From Chitinophaga sp. Ak27 (GTDB lineage Bacteria > Bacteroidota > Bacteroidia > Chitinophagales > Chitinophagaceae), in NCBI RefSeq assembly GCF_012726295.1, contig NZ_JABAOB010000001.1, positions 992,001-1,056,000 on the forward strand: a stretch of DNA of 64,000 nucleotides. The letters are read 5' to 3'. The notes beneath the pieces are model-generated. The model saw only the letters and a list, made by a program, of their open reading frames with translations, did not search any database and was not told the origin of the DNA. The position numbers and the translations under genes are program-made. Of this stretch, positions 9,904-18,496 are shown one piece after another. Each line of letters opens with the position of its first letter. Positions within the stretch are counted from its first letter, which is position 1.

Positions 9904-10662
9904 ATGAAATCGCTGTATATATTTTTAGCCGGCGCCCTGGCTTTGTCACTGAATGCCTGTACGCCTTACGAGGACCGGATTACCCCGGAAGATCCTGCTG
10001 GCATTAAACTCGACTTTTCCGTTACCCAAACGCCGGGGTACGACAACCAGGTAACGCTGGAAAGCAACACCAAAGGTGTAATTCCTTTCTGGGATTACGT
10101 TTTTGGCACCACTAAAGAAACGAAGGCCGTAGTGATATTACCTTTTGCCGGCGAGTTTTACGTCAAATATTCCGCCTATGGCAGTGGCGGTCCTAAAACG
10201 GATTCTGTGAAAGTGAAAGTTAGCGCCAACGACCCGAAATTTTTCTCCAGTAAATTATATCACCTGCTTACCAATGATGCGGCTGGTAAGACCTGGGTAT
10301 GGGCAGTAGATGTACCTGGTGGCTATTGCTTTGGCAATGGTCCCGGGGATGCCGACAAGCCCGCCTGGTGGACCGTAGACGCCGCGGGCTTGAAAACCCA
10401 GGGCGTAATTGATGACCAGATGACCTTTGATCTGAACGGTAATGCCCATTTTGCTATCACGCATAACGGCACTACCACCCAGGGCTTTTTTAGCCTGGAT
10501 ACGCTGAATCAGAAAATAAAGATTAACGGGGCCGACATTAGCTGGGGCAATAATGTGGCTTACAATATTATAAAGCTGAACGAAAACGAGATGACGCTGG
10601 TACAGCAGGGAGATGGCTGGCGTAATATCTGGATGTTCAAGCGGAAAGGGTTTGTATTTTAA
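9904..10662 (+). CDS. Surface lipoprotein of the PUL (SusE/F-position, PKD-like)
   Basis: I place the start at ATG 9904 rather than at the in-frame GTG 9871, because the lipoprotein signal begins there (MKSLYIFLAGALALSLNAC). The mature protein of about 235 residues starts with a PKD/Ig-like stretch (residues about 30-110) and continues with a beta-rich C-terminal part containing many Trp and Gly residues. No catalytic motif is visible. The position after SusD and the lipid anchor suggest a surface glycan-binding protein like SusE or SusF. The family assignment is tentative. Confidence 0.75.
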   Translation: MKSLYIFLAGALALSLNACTPYEDRITPEDPAGIKLDFSVTQTPGYDNQVTLESNTKGVIPFWDYVFGTTKETKAVVILPFAGEFYVKYSAYGSGGPKTDSVKVKVSANDPKFFSSKLYHLLTNDAAGKTWVWAVDVPGGYCFGNGPGDADKPAWWTVDAAGLKTQGVIDDQMTFDLNGNAHFAITHNGTTTQGFFSLDTLNQKIKINGADISWGNNVAYNIIKLNENEMTLVQQGDGWRNIWMFKRKGFVF

Positions 10663-10678
10663 AAATCCACTTATGTAC

Positions 10679-10709
10679 ACCGGCGGGAATATTCCTGCCG
10701 GTATTTTTA
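10679..10709 (+). terminator. Terminator after the GH31/SusCD operon
   Basis: A 12-base stem (ACCGGCGGGAAT against ATTCCTGCCGGT, one G-T pair) is followed by ATTTTTAAAA. It lies 17 bases after the stop of the last PUL gene. Confidence 0.75.
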
Positions 10710-10758
10710 AAATCGACGATACTCAGTATTAATAATGCTGTTTTGGTTGTTACCTGTT

Positions 10759-10790
10759 GCCGGTGCTTTCCAGTACCGGCTATTTTTTTG
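10759..10790 (+). terminator. Second terminator-like hairpin in tandem
   Basis: The stem GCCGGT/ACCGGC encloses a 10-base loop and is followed by TATTTTTTTG. With the hairpin at 10679 it forms a tandem stop before the hydrolase gene. Confidence 0.6.
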
Positions 10791-10878
10791 TGGCAGGCCT
10801 TGTTCATGGCCGGTCTGGAAATCACCCTGTGTTATTCCTTATTCTTTTACTATCTTTCAACATACAACGCTTCTTGTC

Positions 10879-11424
10879 ATGGAAATTAAAGTTCTGACAG
10901 CGCCCGGGCTAGGTAGCTCCGGGCCATTACACTGGCAAACACTGTGGGAGCAGCTGATTCCAGGTACCAGACGGATTGAGCAACATAGCTGGGATGCCCC
11001 GGTCTGCGAGGATTGGGTAGCCACCATAGAGCAGGCAGTGGCGGATGCCGGTCCACAGGTAGTGATTGCTGCCCATAGCCTGGCCTGTATAGCATTGGTG
11101 CATTGGGCGGAAAAAACCAGGTTGAAAATTACCGGCGCTTTGCTGGTAGCGCCTGCAGATGCCGAAAGGCAGGATTTCCCGCCAGAAGCGCAGGGCTTTT
11201 CCCCTATTCCCCTGGTGAAACTGCCCTTCCCCAGTATGGTAGTCGCCAGTACCAACGATCCCTATTGCTCACTGGAAAGAGCCGCTTTTTTAGCCAACCA
11301 ATGGGGTAGCCGTTTTGTGAATGCCGGCGCCAAGGGCCATATCAACAGTGAGTCGGGTTTAGGTGAATGGCACGAAGGCCAAAACCTTCTGAAAGCGCTG
11401 ATACAAAACTGGCCCACCCTCTGA
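10879..11424 (+). CDS. RBBP9/YdeN-family serine hydrolase
   Basis: A 181-residue cytoplasmic alpha/beta hydrolase. The nucleophile elbow is AHSLAC, the acid lies in STNDPYCS, and the histidine in GHINSESGLGEW is the family hallmark. The size fits RBBP9/YdeN proteins, whose substrates are poorly known. I choose ATG 10879, because an upstream in-frame start (10735) would add 48 residues without resemblance to the family and would begin inside the upstream terminator. It is a single gene, probably unlinked to the PUL in function. Confidence 0.88.
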   Translation: MEIKVLTAPGLGSSGPLHWQTLWEQLIPGTRRIEQHSWDAPVCEDWVATIEQAVADAGPQVVIAAHSLACIALVHWAEKTRLKITGALLVAPADAERQDFPPEAQGFSPIPLVKLPFPSMVVASTNDPYCSLERAAFLANQWGSRFVNAGAKGHINSESGLGEWHEGQNLLKALIQNWPTL

Positions 11425-11675
11425 TGCCGGCTAATTTTCCGTTTAGCGGGTAATTACTGTTTTTCTTTCCCACTGATCCCCACGTTTTTCTTTTGCCGTC
11501 AAAAAATATATCTTGCCACCCGGAGCGAAAGACTAAATCGATTTTCCAAGTGGAACAATTAACACAAAGATAAAGGTGCGGTGTATGGATACAAGATAGG
11601 ATTATGTCAACTTTGGCCCCGCAAAACGGGGTACATTCTCCATTTAACAGGTTATAAATCAGATTTTAGGATACA

Positions 11676-13505
11676 ATGAAAAATTTTCTGCCCATACTAT
11701 CAGGTATATTACTGGCCGGCAGTGCACAGGCGCAAATGCAACAGTATAGCATGGCCAATGCACACTCCCATAATGACTATGAACGGGCTACGCCTTTTTA
11801 TGCCGCTGCTTCACTCCAGTTTGGTTCCATAGAAGCCGACATACACCTGAAAGACGGTGTACTGTATGTAGCCCATGATCCCAGTGCCATCACTCCTTTC
11901 CGTACTTTTAAAGAAATGTACCTGCAGCCGGTATTGCGGCAGTTTGCACTTTATAATGGGAAACCCTATGCCGATGGCGCTCCCATGCAATTACTGATAG
12001 ATCTGAAAACAGCAGGCAGCCCTACGTTACAGGCATTACAGGAGCTGATACTTCCCTATCGCCAGTATTTTGATCGCAGCCAGAACCCTGCTGCCGTAAA
12101 GCTGGTCATCTCCGGTAACTTACCTCCTATGGCGGAATGGCCCAAATACGATCCTATCTTTTTCTTCGATGGCCGGCCTGACAGCGTATACCCGGCAACG
12201 TTAAAGTCACGCATTGCCATGCTCAGCGTTGACTTCGGCGCCTATAGTCATTGGAATGGTAAAGGTACCCTGGTACCGGCGGAGCTGGAAAAGGTAACCC
12301 ATGTGATAGAACGTGTACACCAGCAAGGCTATGCGTTCCGCTTTTGGGGTGCGCCATCTACCCGCTCCACCTATTATAAGCTAATGGACCTGGGCGTAGA
12401 TTGGATTGGCTCCGACCATCCGGCAGAGTTGTATGATGTGATGCACAGTACTCAACGCACCACCGCGTCCAATATGCCGGTACATCCCGTATATACACCT
12501 ACATATGTATCCGATGCCACCCAAGTACGTTCTAAAAACGTGATCCTGATGATTGGCGATGGTACCGGCCTGGCAGAAATGTTTTCCGGTTATACCGCCA
12601 ACAAAGGTGCGCTGAACATCTTCCAGATGAAACAGCTGGGCTTATCCAAAACCCAGTCCACCGATAATTACCACACCGATTCTGCCGCCGGCGGATCCGC
12701 CATGGGTACCGGGCAGAAAACGCATAACCGCGCCATTGGTCTCGATAACACTTACGTGTCCATCCCCGTATTACCGGAAATACTGGCGCCTAAAGGCATA
12801 CAAAGTGGTGTGATTGTTACCGAAGAAATCACCGGCGCCACGCCTGCCTCTTTCTACGGCCATACTGCCGACCGCGATAGCACCTATACCCTGGAGCGCC
12901 AGCTGCTGAGCAGCAAACTGCAATTGGCAGTAGGCGGCGGCCGGGAATCGCTCGACAAAGACTTTGGACCGCAACTGGCAGCTTCCGGTATACAGGTATA
13001 TGATAACCTCGATAACTGGAACGCCACTACGAAAAATCGTACGCTGGTTATTCTCCCTAATAAAGTAGTGAGCGCTATGCGCAATGGCCGGGGCAATTAC
13101 CTGAAAGCAGCGGTGAAGAAAGCGTTACAGCAGCTCAATGCTTCCGGTAAAGGCTTCTTTTTAATGGTAGAAGGCTCCCGTATTGACCAGGGTGGCCATA
13201 TGAATGACCTGGATTACCTGGTACGTGAGATGCTCGATTTTGACGAAGCCGTAGGAGAAGCTTTACGCTTTGCAGACCAGGATAAGCAGACCACGGTGAT
13301 CGTTACTGCCGACCATGAAACCGGCGGCCTTGCCCTCATGGATGGCGATATCGCCAAAGGCACGCTGCGTGGCCACTTTGCTACCAACGATCATACGGGT
13401 ATCCCGGTGATGGTATTTGCCTACGGCCCTAATTCCCAGCTTTTCCGGGGAGTATATGAGAACAATGAAATTTTTAAAAAGATGATGGCCTGCTACAAAC
13501 GCTAG
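11676..13505 (+). CDS. Secreted fusion: PI-PLC/GDPD-like phosphodiesterase plus alkaline phosphatase
   Basis: A 609-residue exported protein (signal peptide ending GSAQA). Residues about 25-265 resemble a PI-PLC/GDPD-like TIM barrel (AHSHNDY, SIEADIHLKDG, YVAHDP). Residues about 285-609 form a PhoA-family alkaline phosphatase: metal ligand in MIGDGTG, nucleophile Ser336 in TDSAAGGSAMGTG, and metal-binding EGSRIDQGGH and TADHETGG. Together they could release phosphate from phosphodiesters in two steps, hydrolysing the diester and then the monoester, in the periplasm or outside. No Pho box is evident. A strong hairpin follows the stop. The phosphatase call is firm; the substrate of the first domain is not known. 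Confidence 0.92.
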   Translation: MKNFLPILSGILLAGSAQAQMQQYSMANAHSHNDYERATPFYAAASLQFGSIEADIHLKDGVLYVAHDPSAITPFRTFKEMYLQPVLRQFALYNGKPYADGAPMQLLIDLKTAGSPTLQALQELILPYRQYFDRSQNPAAVKLVISGNLPPMAEWPKYDPIFFFDGRPDSVYPATLKSRIAMLSVDFGAYSHWNGKGTLVPAELEKVTHVIERVHQQGYAFRFWGAPSTRSTYYKLMDLGVDWIGSDHPAELYDVMHSTQRTTASNMPVHPVYTPTYVSDATQVRSKNVILMIGDGTGLAEMFSGYTANKGALNIFQMKQLGLSKTQSTDNYHTDSAAGGSAMGTGQKTHNRAIGLDNTYVSIPVLPEILAPKGIQSGVIVTEEITGATPASFYGHTADRDSTYTLERQLLSSKLQLAVGGGRESLDKDFGPQLAASGIQVYDNLDNWNATTKNRTLVILPNKVVSAMRNGRGNYLKAAVKKALQQLNASGKGFFLMVEGSRIDQGGHMNDLDYLVREMLDFDEAVGEALRFADQDKQTTVIVTADHETGGLALMDGDIAKGTLRGHFATNDHTGIPVMVFAYGPNSQLFRGVYENNEIFKKMMACYKR

Positions 13506-13532
13506 TTGGTAAGGGGTTCCGTAAATAGCTAC

Positions 13533-13580
13533 AGGCCAATACCTGGTAAAAGTGAAAACTTTACTGGTATTGGCCTTTTT
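13533..13580 (+). terminator. Terminator after the phosphodiesterase-phosphatase gene
   Basis: The stem AGGCCAATACC/GGTATTGGCCT with a partly paired loop is followed by a T run (CCTTTTTC), 27 bases after the stop. Confidence 0.8.
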
Positions 13581-13621
13581 CTTTTTTATTTTTAGGGGCA
13601 TTTTTAAAATTCCAGTTAGTT

Positions 13622-16384
13622 ATGTTAACACGCATTGCTTTACTTCTGTTGGCAACATTATGCCTGCAGTCCGCGTCCGCACAGGAAACCCAACGCATCT
13701 ATCTTTCCGGCACCGATAAAGACCATACCGTTGACTGGGACTTTTATTGTTCCGGCGGCCGCAAAAGCGGGCAGTGGACGACCATTCCCGTTCCTTCCAA
13801 CTGGGAACAGCAGGGATTTGGCGGTTATAACTATGGACATGATAAAGTAAAAGCAGATGAAAAAGGCAGTTATCGTTATCGTTTTGATGCGCCGGCCAAC
13901 TGGCAACAACAGCAGGTAAGCCTGGTATTTGATGGGGTAATGACCGATGCGGATGTAAAAATTAATGGTCGTGCTGCCGGCGCTATTCACCAGGGCGGCT
14001 TTTACCGGTTCAGCTACGATATCAGCAAGCTATTGCGTAAGGGCAGCAACCTGCTGGAGGTAACAGTGAGTAAAATGTCGGCCAATGCCAGTGTGAACAG
14101 GGCCGAACGTAATGGCGATTTTTGGGTACTGGGAGGCATTTACCGGCCCGTTTACCTGGAAGTGAAGCCCAGGGTACATATTAACCACCTGGCTATTAAT
14201 GCTACGGCTAAAGGCGACTTTACCGTGCAGGTATTTACCAACAACCTTCCGTCCGGATATTCCGTCAGCGCCCAAATATTTAGTCTTGATGGTAAGCCGT
14301 TACAGGAAGCTGTTACAGCCAACGAGAAAGCCTATACCACGCAGCCGAACGAACGTATATATACATTACAGCAACAGGTAGCGCGTCCCCGCACGTGGAG
14401 TGCTGAGTTCCCTCATCGTTACCGGGCGGTAATACAGGTGAAGAACGGTGCCCAGGTAGTACACAGTGTTACGCAGCCCTTTGGCTTCCGCACCATTGCG
14501 GTACGTCCACGGGATGGGATATACGTGAATGGCGTGCGGGTTTTGCTGAAAGGCGTAAACCGCCACAGTGCGTGGCCGGAAACCGGTCGTACGCTGAGTA
14601 AAGACATCAGCATCCTGGATGTGAACCTGATGAAAGATATGAACATGAACGCGGTGCGCATGTCGCATTACCCGCCGGATGAGCACTTCCTGGATGTATG
14701 CGATTCATTGGGACTTTTTGTACTGGACGAGCTTACGGGCTGGCAGGCTGCTTATGATACTGTTATCGGGCGCCGGCTGGTGAAAGAGCTGGTGGTACGG
14801 GATGTTAACCATCCTTCCATTATCTTCTGGGACAATGGTAATGAAGGCGGCTTTAACCGGGCGCTGGACGGCGACTATGCCCTTTATGATCCGCAACAGC
14901 GGCCGGTATTGCATCCCTGGGAGCGATACAGCGGCATAGACACGAAACACTATCCCGACTACAACTACGTAGTGAATTCGAGTTTATATGACCAGCAAGA
15001 CATCCTGATGCCCACCGAGTTTATGCATGGCTTGTACGATGGCGGTATGGGCGCAGGGTTACAGGATTTCTGGGCGCGCATTTCCCAGCATCCGCGGGGT
15101 GGTGGCGGCTTCCTGTGGGTATTGGCGGATGAGGGGCTCGTACGTACCGATAAGGACGGATGGATAGATACCGACGGGAATCATGCTCCTGACGGCATTG
15201 TGGGCCCTCACCGGGAGAAAGAGGGCAGCTTTTACGCCATTAAAGACACCTGGTCGCCGGTACAAATATCATTGCCTGTTATTACAGCTGCCTTCAACGG
15301 CCGTATACCTGTTGAAAATTGTTATGACTATACGCCTCTCTCCCAGTGCGGGTTCCGGTGGCAGCTGCTGCGGTTGCCTTCTCCCGGAAAAGATAACCGG
15401 GCAGACACCATCAGTGCCGGTTATATTACCGCGCCGGCATTGGCGCCACATACCAAAGGCTTCCTGCAACTGGCACATCCCCGGGTCTGGGACCTGGCCG
15501 ACGTGCTATATATTACAGTAACCGACCCGTATGGACGGGCGATCTTACAAAAGAGCTGGCCTTTACGATTGCCGGCGCCGCCGGCTGCTACCGGCAACGG
15601 ACAGCAAGTGGCGGGCGTTGTCAGTGGGGATACGCTGACCGTTGCCGCCGGCAATACCCGGTATGCGTTTAGCCGTACCAGTGGGCAGCTGATGCAGATC
15701 GTTGCCAATGGGCAGGTGGTGCCGCTCAGCGGAGGCCCCGTGCTGGCGGGCGTAACGCAAACCCTGCAACAGTTCAGCCACAGCCCGGGCGACAGCGGTT
15801 ACATTGTTACCGCCCGTTATGAAGGCAATGGCTTTCTCCAGGTAAAATGGACCATTAAAGCTGGCGTCCCCGCCCAGCTGGATTATAGCTATAGCGTAAA
15901 AGGAGAAACGCCGTTTACCGGCATTACCTTTAACTACCCGGAAAGTGCGGTGAAAGGAATGGCCTGGATTGGCGAAGGGCCGTACCGGGTATGGAAAAAC
16001 AGGCTGCAGGGTCAACAGTTTGGCAGTTGGTATAAAACCTATAACAACACGGTAACCGGTGAAAGCTGGGAATATCCTGAGTTTAAAGGCTATCATGCAC
16101 AGGTGCACCGGGCTACTTTTTACACCACCGGTACCCCGGTTACCTTTTATATCGGCAATGAGGGTACGTTTTTGCAGGTGTTTCGTCCCCTGCCGCCCAA
16201 AGGAGCGGGCAACAACCATACCGCGCCAGCCTTTCCGGAGGGCGATATCGGTTTTATGAGCGCTATTTCGCCTATAGGCACCAAGTTCCAGGAGGCTAGC
16301 CGGATGGGGCCTGAAAGCCAGGGAAACCTTATGCTGAATTATACGCCGGTGAGCGGGCGTATATGGATAGATGCTGGTATGTAA
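13622..16384 (+). CDS. GH2 family beta-galactosidase-like enzyme
   Basis: A 920-residue exported enzyme with a signal peptide ending QSASA. It has the GH2 sugar-binding domain (residues about 35-180, ending GIYRPVYLEV), an immunoglobulin-like domain, a TIM barrel and a C-terminal beta-galactosidase small-chain-like domain. The acid/base is Glu408 in DNGNEGG and the probable nucleophile is Glu466 in PTEFMHG; GVNRHS and MSHYPPDEHF are conserved barrel motifs. It most resembles beta-galactosidases, but GH2 also covers other beta-glycosidases. Its stop is 4 bases from the convergent Nudix regulator gene. Next to a GH31 PUL, galactose removal from a branched glycan is plausible, but this is inference. 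Confidence 0.92.
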   Translation: MLTRIALLLLATLCLQSASAQETQRIYLSGTDKDHTVDWDFYCSGGRKSGQWTTIPVPSNWEQQGFGGYNYGHDKVKADEKGSYRYRFDAPANWQQQQVSLVFDGVMTDADVKINGRAAGAIHQGGFYRFSYDISKLLRKGSNLLEVTVSKMSANASVNRAERNGDFWVLGGIYRPVYLEVKPRVHINHLAINATAKGDFTVQVFTNNLPSGYSVSAQIFSLDGKPLQEAVTANEKAYTTQPNERIYTLQQQVARPRTWSAEFPHRYRAVIQVKNGAQVVHSVTQPFGFRTIAVRPRDGIYVNGVRVLLKGVNRHSAWPETGRTLSKDISILDVNLMKDMNMNAVRMSHYPPDEHFLDVCDSLGLFVLDELTGWQAAYDTVIGRRLVKELVVRDVNHPSIIFWDNGNEGGFNRALDGDYALYDPQQRPVLHPWERYSGIDTKHYPDYNYVVNSSLYDQQDILMPTEFMHGLYDGGMGAGLQDFWARISQHPRGGGGFLWVLADEGLVRTDKDGWIDTDGNHAPDGIVGPHREKEGSFYAIKDTWSPVQISLPVITAAFNGRIPVENCYDYTPLSQCGFRWQLLRLPSPGKDNRADTISAGYITAPALAPHTKGFLQLAHPRVWDLADVLYITVTDPYGRAILQKSWPLRLPAPPAATGNGQQVAGVVSGDTLTVAAGNTRYAFSRTSGQLMQIVANGQVVPLSGGPVLAGVTQTLQQFSHSPGDSGYIVTARYEGNGFLQVKWTIKAGVPAQLDYSYSVKGETPFTGITFNYPESAVKGMAWIGEGPYRVWKNRLQGQQFGSWYKTYNNTVTGESWEYPEFKGYHAQVHRATFYTTGTPVTFYIGNEGTFLQVFRPLPPKGAGNNHTAPAFPEGDIGFMSAISPIGTKFQEASRMGPESQGNLMLNYTPVSGRIWIDAGM

Positions 16385-16388
16385 ATGA

Positions 16389-17093
16389 CTAGCGCAGGTT
16401 GCCGGGATCTGTCACAAAGTTCAGGAAGGCATTGAATTTCGCGTTATACTTGCGCTTGTCCAGTTTAAAATAGAACGCGCCCCGCTTGGAGCTCAGGCGG
16501 TCTTTATCCTTTTGTTTGATGAGCAGGCCAGTAGAAAGTACTTTACGGCTGAAGTTCCGTTTGTCGAAGGTGACATCGTATACCGCTTCATAGAGGAGCT
16601 GGAGCTGCGGAATGGTAAACTTCAGTGGCAGCAGCTCAAACAGGATGGGATGTATGGCGGCTTTATAGCGGAGCTTTTCCTGGGCCATCTTTACCATTTC
16701 AGTATGGTCGAAGATGAGGTCTGGTAGCTGATCGAGGGCAATCCATTCCGCATGGTATTCGTCGCTGATCTGCAGCTTGTATTGGTTAATATCGATGAGT
16801 GCAAAGTAGGTGATGGATACGGTACGCTCTACGGGATCACGGGTGGGATCGCCAAAAGCAAACAATTGTTCCATATATACGCCTTCCAGGCCGGTGAGCT
16901 TATGCAGTACACGTTCAGCCGCGGTTTCAAAGCTTTCGTTGGGCTGTACAAACCCACCCATCAGGCTCCATTTGTTCTTCAGGGGCTCAAACCCACGCTT
17001 TATCAGTAACAGTTTTAATGCTTCTCCATCAAAGCCAAAAATGATACAGTCAACTGCCACCAGCATCCTTGACTGCCCGGAATAACGTGTCAT
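16389..17093 (-). CDS. Nudix-related transcriptional regulator (NrtR/AraR type)
   Basis: A 234-residue protein with an N-terminal Nudix fold and a C-terminal winged helix (residues about 150-225: TIPQLQLLYEAVY, KRNFSRKVLSTGLL). The Nudix box starts at Gly47 and keeps Glu53 and Arg61. The three glutamates of the catalytic REUXEE part are replaced by Val62, Lys65 and Leu66, so hydrolysis is unlikely and ligand sensing is expected. In Bacteroidota such proteins control sugar catabolism (AraR-like) or NAD synthesis. The effector here is unknown; the nearby GH2 gene suggests a sugar. A possible operator lies at 17137-17160 just upstream of the gene. Confidence 0.9.
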   Translation of the reverse strand: MTRYSGQSRMLVAVDCIIFGFDGEALKLLLIKRGFEPLKNKWSLMGGFVQPNESFETAAERVLHKLTGLEGVYMEQLFAFGDPTRDPVERTVSITYFALIDINQYKLQISDEYHAEWIALDQLPDLIFDHTEMVKMAQEKLRYKAAIHPILFELLPLKFTIPQLQLLYEAVYDVTFDKRNFSRKVLSTGLLIKQKDKDRLSSKRGAFYFKLDKRKYNAKFNAFLNFVTDPGNLR

Positions 17094-17136
17094 ACCAGCA
17101 AAATTTTATATAACCCGGCAATTTATAATTCCCTGT

Positions 17137-17160
17137 TGACATTAAGAAATTATATTGTCA
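17137..17160. promoter_or_regulatory. Inverted repeat upstream of the Nudix regulator
   Basis: TGACA at 17137-17141 and TGTCA at 17156-17160 form a spaced inverted repeat with an AT-rich centre. It lies 44 bases upstream of the regulator's start codon. It is a candidate autoregulatory operator; the arms are short, so chance is possible. Confidence 0.3.
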
Positions 17161-17170
17161 GATTCCGGAA

Positions 17171-17833
17171 TTATCCCAACAATTGTTGCAACACCGGATC
17201 GGTATAATCTGCCACGAAAGCGATAATATTATCGTAGGCGGCAAATTCCTCCCGGGTATGCATGGTCGTTAGCACCACCGCTTTCATACCTGCATTCAAT
17301 GCCGCTTCCACGCCTTTGGGCGCATCTTCAAACACGATGCAGCTGGCGGGTGCTACACCCAAGGCTGCTGCACATTGCAGGAATACCTCTGGGTTGGGCT
17401 TACTCGTAGCTACCTGTTCGGCCCCGATGATGGCGCCCATATAGTGACGGATATGCAGATTATCCAGTACGTAGTCGATGTTAAACGCATTGGCCGCAGA
17501 ACCGATGGCCATGGGGATATGTGCGGCGGCGGCATTTTCCAGGAAAGCAGGTAAACCGGCAATCAGCTCCAGGTGGGGACGGAAGGCTTCCTGGTACAGC
17601 ACTTCTTTCTCGTGGGCTATCTCACTCATCTGTTGCGGTGTGAAGTGGTTTTCTCCGAAGATGCGTACCAGCAGTTCTTCGTTCTTACCATACATATGAC
17701 TCCTCACTATCTCTCTTGAGAGATTGGCGCCCAGCTTGTTCAACATGTTGAACCACCCTTCCAAGTGAAATTCCATGTCATTGATCATGGTGCCATTCAT
17801 ATCAAATAAAAACGCTTTTTGCTGCTGTGTCAT
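17171..17833 (-). CDS. HAD-superfamily phosphatase/beta-phosphoglucomutase-like
   Basis: A 220-residue cytoplasmic protein starting at ATG 17833 (MTQQQKAFLFDMNGTM); an in-frame start 8 codons upstream is less likely. It has a helical cap domain (residues about 20-90), the motif II region (GSAANAF), the motif III Lys in ATSKPNPEVF, and motif IV FEDAPKG. This matches the beta-phosphoglucomutase/sugar phosphatase subgroup. The nucleophile Asp11 is present, but the usual second Asp of motif I is Asn13 (DMNGT instead of DxDGT), so the acid/base step may differ. The substrate is unknown, probably a small sugar phosphate. Confidence 0.9.
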   Translation of the reverse strand: MTQQQKAFLFDMNGTMINDMEFHLEGWFNMLNKLGANLSREIVRSHMYGKNEELLVRIFGENHFTPQQMSEIAHEKEVLYQEAFRPHLELIAGLPAFLENAAAAHIPMAIGSAANAFNIDYVLDNLHIRHYMGAIIGAEQVATSKPNPEVFLQCAAALGVAPASCIVFEDAPKGVEAALNAGMKAVVLTTMHTREEFAAYDNIIAFVADYTDPVLQQLLG

Positions 17834-17879
17834 AAGGCCTTTTTTAGTAAGGCGCAAAGATACACCATTCCTGCGTTTT

Positions 17880-17921
17880 TTTCCTGCCCAGGGCCATACT
17901 ATAACGGCCCTGAGCAGGAAA
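17880..17921 (-). terminator. Terminator of the SusC/SusD/TlpA/SRPBCC operon
   Basis: CCTGCTCAGGGCC pairs with GGCCCTGGGCAGG on the minus strand and is followed by a T-rich stretch of A-run complement. It lies 16 bases beyond the stop of the SRPBCC gene. Confidence 0.7.
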
Positions 17922-17936
17922 ATAAACCAAATGTAT

Positions 17937-18443
17937 CTATTCCAGCATCTTTTTCAACCCCGTTTCGTAGTTGGCAATTTCGGTAGAAAGTGTATCTACC
18001 AATGGCTTGCGACTACCTTTATCTCCTTCCAGTATAATACTCCATCTTACTACCGCTGTATCATCTTTATCCGGCATTGACTCTACCAGGGCAGTCACCG
18101 TAGCATGGGTGATGCCTGTAGGCAGCGGAGACACAATACTGAATACAAAAAATTTATAGGATTCATGTACCTGTTCAATGGCGTCTTTACGTTTGGTATT
18201 GTCGGTGAAAGTAATTTCCCGCACGCGGCTATCGCCTTCCCCGGTAATCTGCACGTCTTTAATCATGCCATTGGAGTAATCCTTTACCTGTGACAGGTTC
18301 CGTATTACCCGCCAGATTTTCACGGGAGAGCTTTTGATAATAGTTTCATGAGTATAGTCCGGTATGATCTTCTTTGCGGCCTGCATTTGAGCCATGGCCG
18401 CGGCACTGCAACAGATTAACAACAGCGTGAATATTCTTTTCAT
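17937..18443 (-). CDS. Secreted SRPBCC (START-like) domain protein
   Basis: A 168-residue protein with a signal peptide (MKRIFTLLLICCSAAAMA). I choose ATG 18443; another lies two codons upstream. The mature part fits the polyketide-cyclase/START-like SRPBCC fold: an N-terminal ETIIKSSPVKIWRVIRN strand-helix, central strands and a C-terminal amphipathic helix (LSTEIANYETGLKKML). Such folds bind small hydrophobic ligands. It is the last gene of the minus-strand SusCD/TlpA operon, so the ligand may be linked to what this SusCD imports. Function unknown. Confidence 0.8.
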   Translation of the reverse strand: MKRIFTLLLICCSAAAMAQMQAAKKIIPDYTHETIIKSSPVKIWRVIRNLSQVKDYSNGMIKDVQITGEGDSRVREITFTDNTKRKDAIEQVHESYKFFVFSIVSPLPTGITHATVTALVESMPDKDDTAVVRWSIILEGDKGSRKPLVDTLSTEIANYETGLKKMLE

Positions 18444-18496
18444 AAACATAACTTAATTACAGGTGATTTCATTATTTACCAAAAAGACCAGCTTCA

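Noticed and set aside
10735..10878. N-terminal extension of the RBBP9-like hydrolase
   Set aside because: The extra 48 residues would be read through a terminator hairpin and have no counterpart in the family.
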